From assembly GCA_029261575.1 (NCBI GenBank), contig JAJDBD010000085.1, positions 1-64,000 of the forward strand: a stretch of 64,000 bases of DNA. Direction: 5' to 3'. The stretch comes from Nitrospinaceae bacterium. Lineage in GTDB: Bacteria; Nitrospinota; Nitrospinia; Nitrospinales; JACRGP01. This document shows positions 52,605 to 60,804 of this stretch, piece after piece (positions within the stretch are counted from its first letter, which is position 1; each line of letters begins with the position of its first letter). The notes beneath the pieces were generated by a model. It made no database searches, was not told where the DNA came from, and was given only the letters and a program-made list of their open reading frames with translations. The position numbers were made by a program, and so were the translations under genes.

Positions 52605-53549
52605 TTAAGCCAGGGTTCTTAATTCGCTCGCTGTTTTAGCCAGAGATTCCGGATCGCCCACCTGAAAGCATAGAATTTGTTTGGCAAATCGCCGCATCAA
52701 CCCGGAAAGCACTCTTCCGGGTCCAATTTCAACCACAGCCTGAATCCCGTCGTCCACCAGATACTGCATCGTTTCGACCCATCGAACCGGGGAGCAAACC
52801 TGCTTCACCAACGCCGCTCTGGCCTCAGAACCCGAGGTCACGGCCTGGGCGTCGACGTTGGTAACAACCGGTATGGACAGGTCCTGAAAATCGGTTTTTT
52901 CAAGCTCAATTTGAAGCTTTTGTTCCGCTGTTTTCATCAAGGAACAATGAAACGGGGCGCTGACGGGAAGAACAACAGTCTTTTTGGCTCCCAGGCGATT
53001 GGCTTCCTCCACGGCGGATTCCACGGCTTGCCGGTGACCGGCGACCACGGTTTGTACGGGACTGTTCATATTTGCGGGAGAAACCAGGTTTTCTGGATTG
53101 GAAAGTCTGGCGCAGATTTCCTGAACCGTCTTTAAAGGCAACCCCACAATGGCCGCCATTCCGCCGAGACCCACGGGAACGGCTTCCTGCATGAATTTCC
53201 CTCGTTTATGGACCACCCGGACGGCGTCCAAAAAATCCAAGGCTCCCGCCGCAACCAGGGCGGAGTATTCTCCCAGACTATGACCGGCGGTCACACGGAA
53301 TTCTATACCATTTTCCTTCAATGCATTCAAGGCCATTATGCTGTGGACGAGGATAGCCGGTTGAGTGTTTTCCGTCAGATTCAGCTCGTCTTCCGGCCCT
53401 TCCAGGCACAATTTTTCCAAGTCCTTGCCAATGGCCTCTCCGGCCTGATGAAGCATGTCCCTGGCTTGGGGAAGCGACGAAAAAAATTCCCCGCCCATGC
53501 CAACAAATTGCGAGCCTTGGCCGGGAAATAGAAAAGCAATATTTACCAT
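52605..53549 (-). CDS. fabD: Malonyl-CoA-ACP transacylase
   Basis: Loads malonyl groups onto ACP. 314 residues: FLFPGQGSQFVGMG at the start, nucleophile Ser91 in AGHSLGEYSAL, Arg in VHKRGKFMQEAV, and PVSAPFHCSLM with the catalytic His. Its ATG overlaps the fabH stop by seven bases. Confidence 0.98.
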   Translation of the reverse strand: MVNIAFLFPGQGSQFVGMGGEFFSSLPQARDMLHQAGEAIGKDLEKLCLEGPEDELNLTENTQPAILVHSIMALNALKENGIEFRVTAGHSLGEYSALVAAGALDFLDAVRVVHKRGKFMQEAVPVGLGGMAAIVGLPLKTVQEICARLSNPENLVSPANMNSPVQTVVAGHRQAVESAVEEANRLGAKKTVVLPVSAPFHCSLMKTAEQKLQIELEKTDFQDLSIPVVTNVDAQAVTSGSEARAALVKQVCSPVRWVETMQYLVDDGIQAVVEIGPGRVLSGLMRRFAKQILCFQVGDPESLAKTASELRTLA

Positions 53550-54544
53550 CGGATGAGCGCCGATCCCCAGGTCAACCCGGCGCCCAGCCCGGTGATCAAA
53601 ACCAGATCGCCGTCCTTGACGCGCCCTTCCTCTCTGGATTCGTGCAGGGCGATGGGAATGGCGGCTCCGGCGGTGTTGCCGTACCGGTTTATATTCACAA
53701 AAGTTTTTTCCAACGGCAGGTCCAGGTGTTTGGCGACGGCGTCTATGATGCGCTTGTTGGCCTGGTGAGGAACCATCAGGCTGACGTCCTCCTTGACCAG
53801 TCCATTGAACTCCAGGGCTTCGATCGCCGCCTCGGTCATCCGTTTGACGGCGGATTTAAACGTGGCCCCGCCCGCCATTTTCAAGGTGTATTGCTTTTGT
53901 TCCGCCGCCAGGGAAGAAATCCGCTCGCGTCCAATTCCGCCTGGAACGCATAACATTTCCGCCTTGGATCCGTCGGAGTGAATGTGCGTGGACAAAATGC
54001 CTTTCGGCGACTGGGTTTCTGTTCTTTTCAATATCGCGGCTCCGGCTCCATCTCCAAATAAAATACAGGTGGACCGGTCTTCCCAATCCATTATCCTGGA
54101 ATTCACTTCGCTTCCCACGACGAGGATCGTTTCCAGCCGCCCGCTTTTTAAATATTGCTCGGCGATCGACAATCCGTAAATGAACCCGGAACAAACCGCC
54201 GATATGTCGTAAGCCGCCGCGTTGACCGCGCCCAACCCCTTTTGCACGAAACAACCGGTGGAGGGATACAAAATGTCCGGCGTGGACGTGCAAACAATGA
54301 TCATGTCCAATTGTCCGGCGGCGACGTCGGCTTCCTTCATTGCCTGAAGCGACGCTTTTACCGCCATGGTCGAGGAACTTTCGTCCTTGGCCGCAATCCG
54401 CCTTTCTTCTATTCCGGTCCGGGCGCGGATCCACTCATCGGAAGTTTCCAGAGTTTTTTCCAGATCCTTGTTGGTGAGTATTTTTTCGGGAAGGTAGGTT
54501 CCGGTTCCCACAATTTGAGCTGAAAACGGCGAGCGATGGGTCAT
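53543..54544 (-). CDS. fabH: 3-oxoacyl-ACP synthase III
   Basis: Starts fatty-acid synthesis from acetyl-CoA and malonyl-ACP. 333 residues with Cys118 in AVCSGFIYGL, His in MVPHQANKRI and Asn in INRYGNTAGAAIP. Twelve bases after plsX; overlaps fabD. Confidence 0.98.
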   Translation of the reverse strand: MTHRSPFSAQIVGTGTYLPEKILTNKDLEKTLETSDEWIRARTGIEERRIAAKDESSSTMAVKASLQAMKEADVAAGQLDMIIVCTSTPDILYPSTGCFVQKGLGAVNAAAYDISAVCSGFIYGLSIAEQYLKSGRLETILVVGSEVNSRIMDWEDRSTCILFGDGAGAAILKRTETQSPKGILSTHIHSDGSKAEMLCVPGGIGRERISSLAAEQKQYTLKMAGGATFKSAVKRMTEAAIEALEFNGLVKEDVSLMVPHQANKRIIDAVAKHLDLPLEKTFVNINRYGNTAGAAIPIALHESREEGRVKDGDLVLITGLGAGLTWGSALIRW

Positions 54545-54555
54545 GTCCGGCGGGC

Positions 54556-55725
54556 TTATTTTTCTGGTTTTTCGGTTTTTTCGACTGCTTTTTCTTCTTC
54601 CGGAACCGGCTCAACCTGTTCAGGAATATCAGCGGGGGGTTCATGCCCATTTTCATCATTTTTTGGATTAAAGGCTATCTCCTTGATGTGTTTCCAAAAA
54701 GTTCCCTTGGCCCAAATCCCAATATCTTCCAAATTGGATTCGATTTCTTCCTGGATATGCTGATTGACTTTTTTATCCACCATCTCGCGCGCGCGGTTGA
54801 TGGCGTTCTTAAGGGCTTTTGGGGAGGAACGTCCGTGGGCAATGATGCACACTCCATTAATCCCCAACAAAGGAGCGCCTCCGGTTTCGGAATAATCCAC
54901 GGCTTTTTTCTTGCTGTCCAAATGCGGTTTGATGAGCAGGTAACCCAGCTTGCTGAGCCAACTGGCGCGGAACACGCTTTTCAAAAGTTCGCCGATCATT
55001 TCCGCCATGCTTTGGCTGATTTTCAAAGCGATATTGCCAGTAAAACCGTCGCAGACGATGACGTCCGCTTGCCCGCTGTACACGCCCTTGGCTTCCACAT
55101 TGCCAATAAAATTAATATGGCAACTTTTGAACATCTTAAAGACGTTTTTAGTCATCTCATTTCCCTTGCCGTCTTCCTCGCCAATACTCAAAAGCCCCAC
55201 ACGCGGATTTTCCATTCCCAAAACGTATTTGGCCATCACGTTTCCCATGATTCCGAATTCAAAGAGTTGATTGGCCTTGCAGTCGACGTTGGCCCCGGCG
55301 TCCAAAAGCAGGGCGGGTCCGTCCAGGGTGGGAAGTTGTACGGCAATGCAGGGGCGGTCCACCCCTTTCATAGTGCGGAGCAAAACCGAAGAATACGCCA
55401 GAACGGCGCCGGTGTTGCCTGCGCTCACAAAAGCCTCGGCCTCGCCGCGCTTGATCAAATCGACGCCGATTTTCATGGAGGATTTTTTCTTCGATCGTAA
55501 AACCTTGGAAGGCGAATCGTCCATTTCAACGACCTCGTCGGCGTGCACCACACGGATGGGCAATTTCGACGCGTCTTCGAATTTGCTCAGCTCCGCCTGC
55601 ACCTCGTCGGTTCTACCCGTGAGAATAATTTCCACCTCGGGGTATTCCCGGGCCGCTAAAACTGCGCCCTCGACAATGGCGGAAGGCGCATTGTCTCCTC
55701 CCATAGCGTCAACGACGATTTTCAT
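54556..55725 (-). CDS. plsX: Phosphate acyltransferase PlsX
   Basis: Makes acyl phosphate from acyl-ACP for phospholipid synthesis. 389 residues from ATG 55725, which has AAGGAG upstream; the track start is 11 codons too early. Motifs: VVDAMGGDNAP, AFVSAGNTGAVLAYS, DAGANVDCKA and DGFTGNIALK. A C-terminal acidic/proline-rich tail of about 45 residues (PPADIPEQVEPVPEEEK) is extra for the family and probably disordered. Confidence 0.96.
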   Translation of the reverse strand: MKIVVDAMGGDNAPSAIVEGAVLAAREYPEVEIILTGRTDEVQAELSKFEDASKLPIRVVHADEVVEMDDSPSKVLRSKKKSSMKIGVDLIKRGEAEAFVSAGNTGAVLAYSSVLLRTMKGVDRPCIAVQLPTLDGPALLLDAGANVDCKANQLFEFGIMGNVMAKYVLGMENPRVGLLSIGEEDGKGNEMTKNVFKMFKSCHINFIGNVEAKGVYSGQADVIVCDGFTGNIALKISQSMAEMIGELLKSVFRASWLSKLGYLLIKPHLDSKKKAVDYSETGGAPLLGINGVCIIAHGRSSPKALKNAINRAREMVDKKVNQHIQEEIESNLEDIGIWAKGTFWKHIKEIAFNPKNDENGHEPPADIPEQVEPVPEEEKAVEKTEKPEK

Positions 55726-55781
55726 GAACGACCACTCCTTTGCCCAAGCCAGGTCCAACGCACAACAGGCCGACCTGAAAA

Positions 55782-55961
55782 CTAAACTTCCTCGACCTCA
55801 ACGATCTGCTTTCCGTTATAAAAACCTTCCGGCGACATGTGATGAGGTCTACGGGCTTCGCCCGTATCCGGGTCGACGGTGAAGGCGGGAACCTTTAATT
55901 TATCGTGAGACCTTCGATTCTTTTTCCTTGAACGGGACGTCCTTTTCTTTGGAACGGCCAT
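55782..55961 (-). CDS. rpmF: Ribosomal protein bL32
   Basis: Read from the minus strand; too short for the ORF track. 59 residues: AVPKKRTSRSRKKNRRSHDK, then PDTGEARRPHHMSPEGFYNGKQI. It follows AGGAGGAATC directly before ATG, a strong ribosome site. The CxxC zinc pair of some bL32 proteins is absent, so this is the zinc-free form. Lies in the classic yceD-rpmF-plsX order. Confidence 0.96.
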   Translation of the reverse strand: MAVPKKRTSRSRKKNRRSHDKLKVPAFTVDPDTGEARRPHHMSPEGFYNGKQIVEVEEV

Positions 55962-55987
55962 GATTCCTCCTAAGATAATATGAAAAA

Positions 55988-56536
55988 TTATTTCAGTTTG
56001 TCCTTCAACTCCATCAAAACTTCAAGCCTCGGGTCGACGGCCAGGTCTTTATCGCAATCGCAATTTTCCAGGTTCAAGTCGGCGCCGCAACGCTGGCACA
56101 GTCCCCGGCAATTTTCATCGCACAGGCAAATCGTCGGCAGGTTTAATACGATATGATCGTGAACCGCCTGAGTCAGATCCACCTGATTTCCAGAATTTCC
56201 AGAATAGGATTCCGCGTCAATGTCGGACGCCTGCAATTCCACCTCGGCTTTCCCTTTTTGGGATTCAGTTCTGGGAGTGAACCGGGCTGAAACCTTGCAA
56301 TGCAGGGGAAACCGGATGGAACCCAAACAGCGGCTACAAATCAGGTCGAGAGCGGAAACGATCCGCCCGGACAAGTAAACGTCCTTCTGGACCTTTTTTA
56401 AATTCCCCTCCACATGAACATCGTCGCAGAGAGCGCAATCGGGCTGGTTTAAATTAAAATGGCTCCGTGGCTGAACCTTGGAAAACTCCAAGCCTTCCAA
56501 GGGGATATCGTCAATTTCAAAGACCAGACTAGACAT
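55988..56536 (-). CDS. YceD/DUF177 family protein
   Basis: 182 residues from ATG 56536. The DUF177 pattern is clear: SSLVFEIDDIPLEGL, CSRCLGSIRFPLHC, QVDLTQAVHDHIVLNLP, then the Cys cluster CLCDENCRGLCQRCG, which resembles a zinc site. Homologues are linked to 23S rRNA accumulation and sit before rpmF, as here. The track start ten codons upstream lacks support. Confidence 0.92.
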   Translation of the reverse strand: MSSLVFEIDDIPLEGLEFSKVQPRSHFNLNQPDCALCDDVHVEGNLKKVQKDVYLSGRIVSALDLICSRCLGSIRFPLHCKVSARFTPRTESQKGKAEVELQASDIDAESYSGNSGNQVDLTQAVHDHIVLNLPTICLCDENCRGLCQRCGADLNLENCDCDKDLAVDPRLEVLMELKDKLK

Positions 56537-56668
56537 AATTAACGTCAACGGAACCTGCAAACCCAATAAGCCACTGATGTTGGGATTCTTATGCCGAGGT
56601 GATAAGGCTTGAATTTACCTGTAATCACCAGACCAGTCAAGAAAAATCATTCGCTTTGGAGTGAGATA

Positions 56669-57547
56669 TCAGGCTCGCGGATGGTATTCGTCGTGTATTT
56701 GGCGCATTCGTTCCTGAAGGATGTGCGTATAAATTTGAGTGGTGGAAATATCCGCGTGGCCCAACATTTGTTGAACCGACCGCAAATCGGCGCCGCCTTC
56801 CAGTAAATGTGTGGCGAAAGCGTGCCGGAGCGTATGGGGAGAAACCTGGATTTTGATTCCAGCCTTCAAGGCGTACCCCTTTATTATTTCCCAGAAGGCC
56901 TGCCGCGACATTTTCTTTCCCAGACGAGTGACGAACAACTCCCGAGCCACCCGCCCCTTCAATATTACGGGGCGGGCTTTGACAAAATAGTCCTCTATAG
57001 CCTCGCGCGCCGTTTGGCCGAGGGGAACCGCCCTTTCCTTCCCCCCTTTCCCGAGGGAACGCAGATAGCCGGCTTGCAGATTCAGGTCGCCGGGAGTCAA
57101 ATTAATCAATTCGGAAACCCGCAGTCCCGAGGCATAAAGCGTTTCCAGCATGGCTTTGTCGCGAAGTCCGCGCGGATGAGAAAGGTCGGGCGCGCTTAAA
57201 ATGGCGTCCACTTCTTCGAAAGACAGGGTTTCCGGAAGCTTTCGCCATTTCCGCGGGGTTTCGAGATTCTCGACCGGACTGGCGTCAATTTGTTTTTCGT
57301 CCACCAAAAACCGGAAAAAAGATTTTAACGAGGACATACAACGCGCAATAGACGCAGAGGATAATCCCCGCTCCCGAAGCCCTATAAAATAATGGCGGAC
57401 ATGCTCGGTATCGATCTCGGAAAAAGGCAACGCTTTAACAGCGGACAAAAAACCGGCGACATCCCGGATATAACTTTTTTGGGTGTTTAGCGAATGTCTT
57501 TTTTCGATCAATAAAAAATCGGCAAACTGGGGCAAAAAATCTCTCAT
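56669..57547 (-). CDS. xerD: Tyrosine recombinase XerD
   Basis: Resolves chromosome dimers at dif with XerC. 292 residues: an N-terminal SAM-like core-binding domain (1-105) and a catalytic domain with Arg143 (ASGLRVSEL), Lys167 (LGKGGKER), His238/Arg241 (SPHTLRHAFATHLL), His264 (MLGHADISTT) and nucleophile Tyr273 (QIYTH). The end ERMRQIHDEYHPRA follows XerD rather than XerC. A chromosomal copy, with no integrase-type attachment or mobile genes nearby. Confidence 0.92.
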   Translation of the reverse strand: MRDFLPQFADFLLIEKRHSLNTQKSYIRDVAGFLSAVKALPFSEIDTEHVRHYFIGLRERGLSSASIARCMSSLKSFFRFLVDEKQIDASPVENLETPRKWRKLPETLSFEEVDAILSAPDLSHPRGLRDKAMLETLYASGLRVSELINLTPGDLNLQAGYLRSLGKGGKERAVPLGQTAREAIEDYFVKARPVILKGRVARELFVTRLGKKMSRQAFWEIIKGYALKAGIKIQVSPHTLRHAFATHLLEGGADLRSVQQMLGHADISTTQIYTHILQERMRQIHDEYHPRA

Positions 57548-57680
57548 AAAATAACTTTATAATAATCAAATGGTTACGCGCAAGTTTTTATTTTATGGAC
57601 GCATTTTAATTTGCATTTCTAACGCGGATTTTGGATTATTTTCGCTCTAATATAGTAAGTTTATTGAAAATAAAGGCTGT

Positions 57681-57709
57681 TTGTAGATTACGCCAAAATG
57701 AGGTACAAT
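57681..57709 (+). promoter_or_regulatory. Probable sigma70 promoter for fbp
   Basis: TTGTAG, a 17-base spacer and TACAAT, 61 bases before the fbp ATG. Confidence 0.55.
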
Positions 57710-57770
57710 CACGCGCCTTAAAACGACATTTATCCCTCTGCGGTTGGAGGGAAGGATTCAATGGGGGAAT

Positions 57771-58772
57771 ATGGAACGTATCACGTTGGTCCAGCATTTG
57801 CGCCGCCAGGAAATGAAAATCCAGGGAGCGTCCGGGGAGTTCACCAGCTTGATGAATGAAATCCTGGTAGCTTCCAAAATCATATCCGCCGCAGTGAATA
57901 AAGCCGGAATCGGCGAGGATATCCTTGGACTGACGGGAAAAACCAATGTCCAGGGCGAAGAGGTTCAAAAGCTGGACGAATACGCCAACAAGACTTTTAT
58001 CAAAATTATCGGCCAGTCGGGGCATGTTTGCGCCATAGCCTCCGAAGAAGACCCCGAGCCTATTTTGATTGCCACCCAGGAGGGTGGCGGTAAATACATT
58101 TTCATGATGGACCCCCTTGACGGTTCCTCCAATATCGACGTCAACGTCAGTATCGGAACCATTTTTTCCATTTACCGGAAAAAGAGCAAGGGTTCCATGA
58201 CATTGGACGAAGACCTGCTGCAGCGCGGCGACCAGCAGGTGGCGGCGGGATATATTATTTACGGGTCCAGCACCATGTTTGTTTATACCGTCGGAGAGAG
58301 CGTGTTTGGTTTTACTCTCGACCCGGAACTGGGCGAGTTTTTCCTGTCCCACGACGACATGAAAATCCCCGAAACGGGCGACATCTACAGCGCCAACGAA
58401 GGGAATCGTGCCCATTGGAGCGAGGGCCAGAAACAGGTCGTCGAATACTTTAAAGAATCAGACGACGCAACGCGCCGACCCTATAAATTGAGATATATCG
58501 GCTCGCTGGTTTCGGATTTTCATCGCACCCTGCTAAAGGGCGGAATTTTTATGTATCCCCGGGACGCCACAAGTCCGGATGGGAAGTTGCGGTTTTCCTA
58601 CGAAGCGGCGCCTCTAAGTTTCATTGTGGAAAACGCCGGGGGCCGGGCCAGCACGGGCGATCAAAGAATCCTGAGCCTCCAGCCCACGCAAATTCATCAA
58701 AGGGTTCCCTTGTATATCGGCAGTAAAAAAGACGTTAAAACCGCAGAAGATATTCTAAAAAAATATTCTTAA
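57771..58772 (+). CDS. fbp: Fructose-1,6-bisphosphatase class I
   Basis: Dephosphorylates fructose 1,6-bisphosphate in gluconeogenesis and the Calvin or pentose cycles. 333 residues. The metal and catalytic block MDPLDGSSNIDVNVSIGTIFSI is diagnostic; ASEEDPEPI is the metal-binding glutamate region and YEAAPLSFIVENAGGRAS the C-terminal signature. ATG 57771; the track TTG start (57744) adds nine residues outside the family. The gap to hisS (58773-58923) holds repeat copy B. Confidence 0.95.
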   Translation: MERITLVQHLRRQEMKIQGASGEFTSLMNEILVASKIISAAVNKAGIGEDILGLTGKTNVQGEEVQKLDEYANKTFIKIIGQSGHVCAIASEEDPEPILIATQEGGGKYIFMMDPLDGSSNIDVNVSIGTIFSIYRKKSKGSMTLDEDLLQRGDQQVAAGYIIYGSSTMFVYTVGESVFGFTLDPELGEFFLSHDDMKIPETGDIYSANEGNRAHWSEGQKQVVEYFKESDDATRRPYKLRYIGSLVSDFHRTLLKGGIFMYPRDATSPDGKLRFSYEAAPLSFIVENAGGRASTGDQRILSLQPTQIHQRVPLYIGSKKDVKTAEDILKKYS

Positions 58773-58825
58773 GGGCGCCTCTAAAAATCAATCCTGACTG
58801 TAAACGCCGGGATAGCATATTGATT

Positions 58826-58899
58826 TGCAAACTCACCAAGGCTTGTACGTTACCCGTATAGGACGCCCAACTGCCTCCAGGCGCTTGCCTGGCCGGCAG
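58826..58899 (+). repeat. Dispersed leader repeat, copy B
   Basis: About 74 bases, colinear with copy A (27155). The core CCAGGC-GCTT-GCCTGG is a perfect six-pair hairpin with a GCTT loop. It ends 24 bases before the hisS ATG, in gene orientation. The ORF-track hisS start at 58825 would translate this repeat and is rejected. Confidence 0.72.
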
Positions 58900-58923
58900 T
58901 CTTCTTTTTCTGGAAAACCCATT

Positions 58924-60198
58924 ATGAGAATCAAAAGCATCCGCGGCGTTAAGGATATTCTTCCCGATGAAATCGCCAAGTGGCAATGGACGGAAGATTG
59001 GGCGCGCAAAATCTTTCGGCGATATGGATTCAAGGAAATCCGGATTCCCATTTTTGAGGACTCGCGCTTGTTTGCCCGCAGTCTGGGCGAAACGACGGAC
59101 GTCGTGGAAAAAGAAATGTATACGTTCGCCGATCGTAGCGGCGATTCCCTCACCTTAAGGCCCGAGGGCACGGCCTCGGTGGTTCGCTCTTATGTCGAGC
59201 ATAAGATGCACCACCCGCCCTCTGTGGTGAAATTGTATTACATGGGTCCCATGTTTCGATACGAAAGGCCGCAGGCGGGCCGCTTCCGACAGTTTTATCA
59301 AATCGGAGTCGAGGCCATGGGTTCCGCCAGCCCGGCGGTGGACGCCGAGGTGATGTGCATGTTGGTGGAACTTTTTAAAACTCTCGGCTTGGCCGACGTT
59401 CAACTGCAAATCAACAGTCTGGGCGACAAGGAAAGCCGACCTCAATATCGTCAAATTCTGCAAAACGCCATCCAACCGCATTTAACAAACCTGTGCGCCA
59501 ACTGCAACCAACGTTACGAAAAAAATCCTCTCAGGGTATTGGACTGCAAGGAGCCTCAATGCAAGGAAATCGCTCGCGACCTGCCTAAAACGGTGGAACA
59601 CCTGAACCCGGAAAGCCGCGAGCATTTTGAAGAGGTGCAAACGCTCCTGAAAGCGGCGGGGGTCGATTTTACCATCAACCCGCTTATGGTTCGCGGACTG
59701 GATTATTATTCGCGCACTACCTTCGAGATCGCATCATCGGAACTGGGCGCGCAAAACGCCCTTTGCGGCGGCGGACGCTATGATTATCTTGTTGAGACTT
59801 TCGACGGGCCGCCCACGCCCTGTTTCGGTTTTGCATTGGGAATGGAACGCCTGGTCTCGGTCGTTCAACCCGGCGCGGATTTGGAAACCCTGGATCGTCC
59901 GGACCTGTACATTGTGAGCCTGGGAGAACAGGCCCTCCTGGCTTCCTTCAAAATTGCGGAAGAACTTCGCTCACGGGGCCTGAGGGTGGAAAGGGATTAC
60001 GACGGTTCGAGTTTGAAAAGCCAAATGCGAAAAGCCAATCAGAAGAACTGCCGCTTCGCCCTGATCATCGGCGACAACGAACTGGAATCCGGAAAACTGG
60101 TTTTAAAAAATATGGTCGAGAGTGAACAAACGGAAATCGCCCTCGCTTCCTTCTCCGATGAAATATTAAATGTTGTGGCCCCGCTTCCTGATGATTGA
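58924..60198 (+). CDS. hisS: Histidyl-tRNA synthetase
   Basis: Class II synthetase, 424 residues from ATG 58924 (RIKSIRGVKDILPDE). Motif 2 region RPEGTASVVRSYVEH and PMFRYERPQAGRFRQF; the histidine-specific blocks GLDYYSRTTFE and ALCGGGRYDYLVE; motif 3 PCFGFALGMERLV; anticodon-binding domain from about 330. Normal length. Confidence 0.97.
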   Translation: MRIKSIRGVKDILPDEIAKWQWTEDWARKIFRRYGFKEIRIPIFEDSRLFARSLGETTDVVEKEMYTFADRSGDSLTLRPEGTASVVRSYVEHKMHHPPSVVKLYYMGPMFRYERPQAGRFRQFYQIGVEAMGSASPAVDAEVMCMLVELFKTLGLADVQLQINSLGDKESRPQYRQILQNAIQPHLTNLCANCNQRYEKNPLRVLDCKEPQCKEIARDLPKTVEHLNPESREHFEEVQTLLKAAGVDFTINPLMVRGLDYYSRTTFEIASSELGAQNALCGGGRYDYLVETFDGPPTPCFGFALGMERLVSVVQPGADLETLDRPDLYIVSLGEQALLASFKIAEELRSRGLRVERDYDGSSLKSQMRKANQKNCRFALIIGDNELESGKLVLKNMVESEQTEIALASFSDEILNVVAPLPDD

Positions 60199-60255
60199 CG
60201 CGGAAGTGGGCAAATGATACATTCTCTCTAGTTCAACATCGCCGAGACTATTTCC

Positions 60256-60684
60256 ATGTCCAGTAAAGAACAGCAAGTCCTCGAAGATTTTATTTCCCAA
60301 AATAATCTTAAAATCACCCGTCAAAGGCGGACAGTTCTGAGCGCTTTTTTAGGAAGCGAGGAACATGTCAGCGCCGAGGATCTGCACCGGATCGTACGGG
60401 AAAAAGAATCCAACATCGGTTTGGCCACTGTATACCGGACCCTGAGTCTGCTGACCCAAAGCGGCCTGGCGGTCGAGCTTGATTTTGGCGACGGACAAAA
60501 GCGCTACGAACACAATTATATGCACAGCCATCACGATCATATGATCTGCACCGAATGCGGGAAGATCATCGAGTTCAACCATCCCCTGATCGAAAAATTC
60601 CAGGAAGAAGTCGCGCGGCGCAACGGCTTCACCATCACGTCCCACAAACTGGACATGTTCGGCCTTTGCGCGGATTGCAAGTAA
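60256..60684 (+). CDS. Fur-family metal-dependent regulator
   Basis: 142 residues: a winged helix (ISQNNLKITRQRRTVLSAFL, NIGLATVYRTLSLLTQSGL) and a dimerisation domain with HSHHDHMICTECGKIIEF and FGLCADCK, giving two CxxC zinc knuckles and the metal-sensing HHDH cluster. The HHDH/CxxC set is usual for Fur, but PerR and Zur cannot be excluded by eye. A Fur box in front of the FTR1 operon at 35906 supports Fur activity in this genome. 57 bases after hisS. Confidence 0.9.
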   Translation: MSSKEQQVLEDFISQNNLKITRQRRTVLSAFLGSEEHVSAEDLHRIVREKESNIGLATVYRTLSLLTQSGLAVELDFGDGQKRYEHNYMHSHHDHMICTECGKIIEFNHPLIEKFQEEVARRNGFTITSHKLDMFGLCADCK

Positions 60685-60804
60685 ACGATTTCGGCCCTCA
60701 AGCGCGTTCCCTTTTCTCCCAAACAGAAACCCACGCCAGAACCTCTCACGATCCATTGAAAAGGAGGACGGAAAAACGTCCCGTTCCGCCGGTTCCGACC
60801 AAAA

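Noticed and set aside
54643-55500. 285-residue plus-strand ORF over plsX
   Set aside because: Antisense shadow of plsX.
56669-57547. Tyrosine recombinase as a sign of an integrated element
   Set aside because: Its C-terminal signature is that of chromosomal XerD. No attachment repeats, phage genes or tRNA lie nearby.
57631-57816. 61-residue ORF over the fbp leader
   Set aside because: Covers the probable fbp promoter and overlaps the fbp start in another frame. No ribosome site.
58825-58923. Upstream in-frame start for hisS
   Set aside because: Would translate the dispersed repeat; the family N-terminus (RIKSIRG) begins at ATG 58924.
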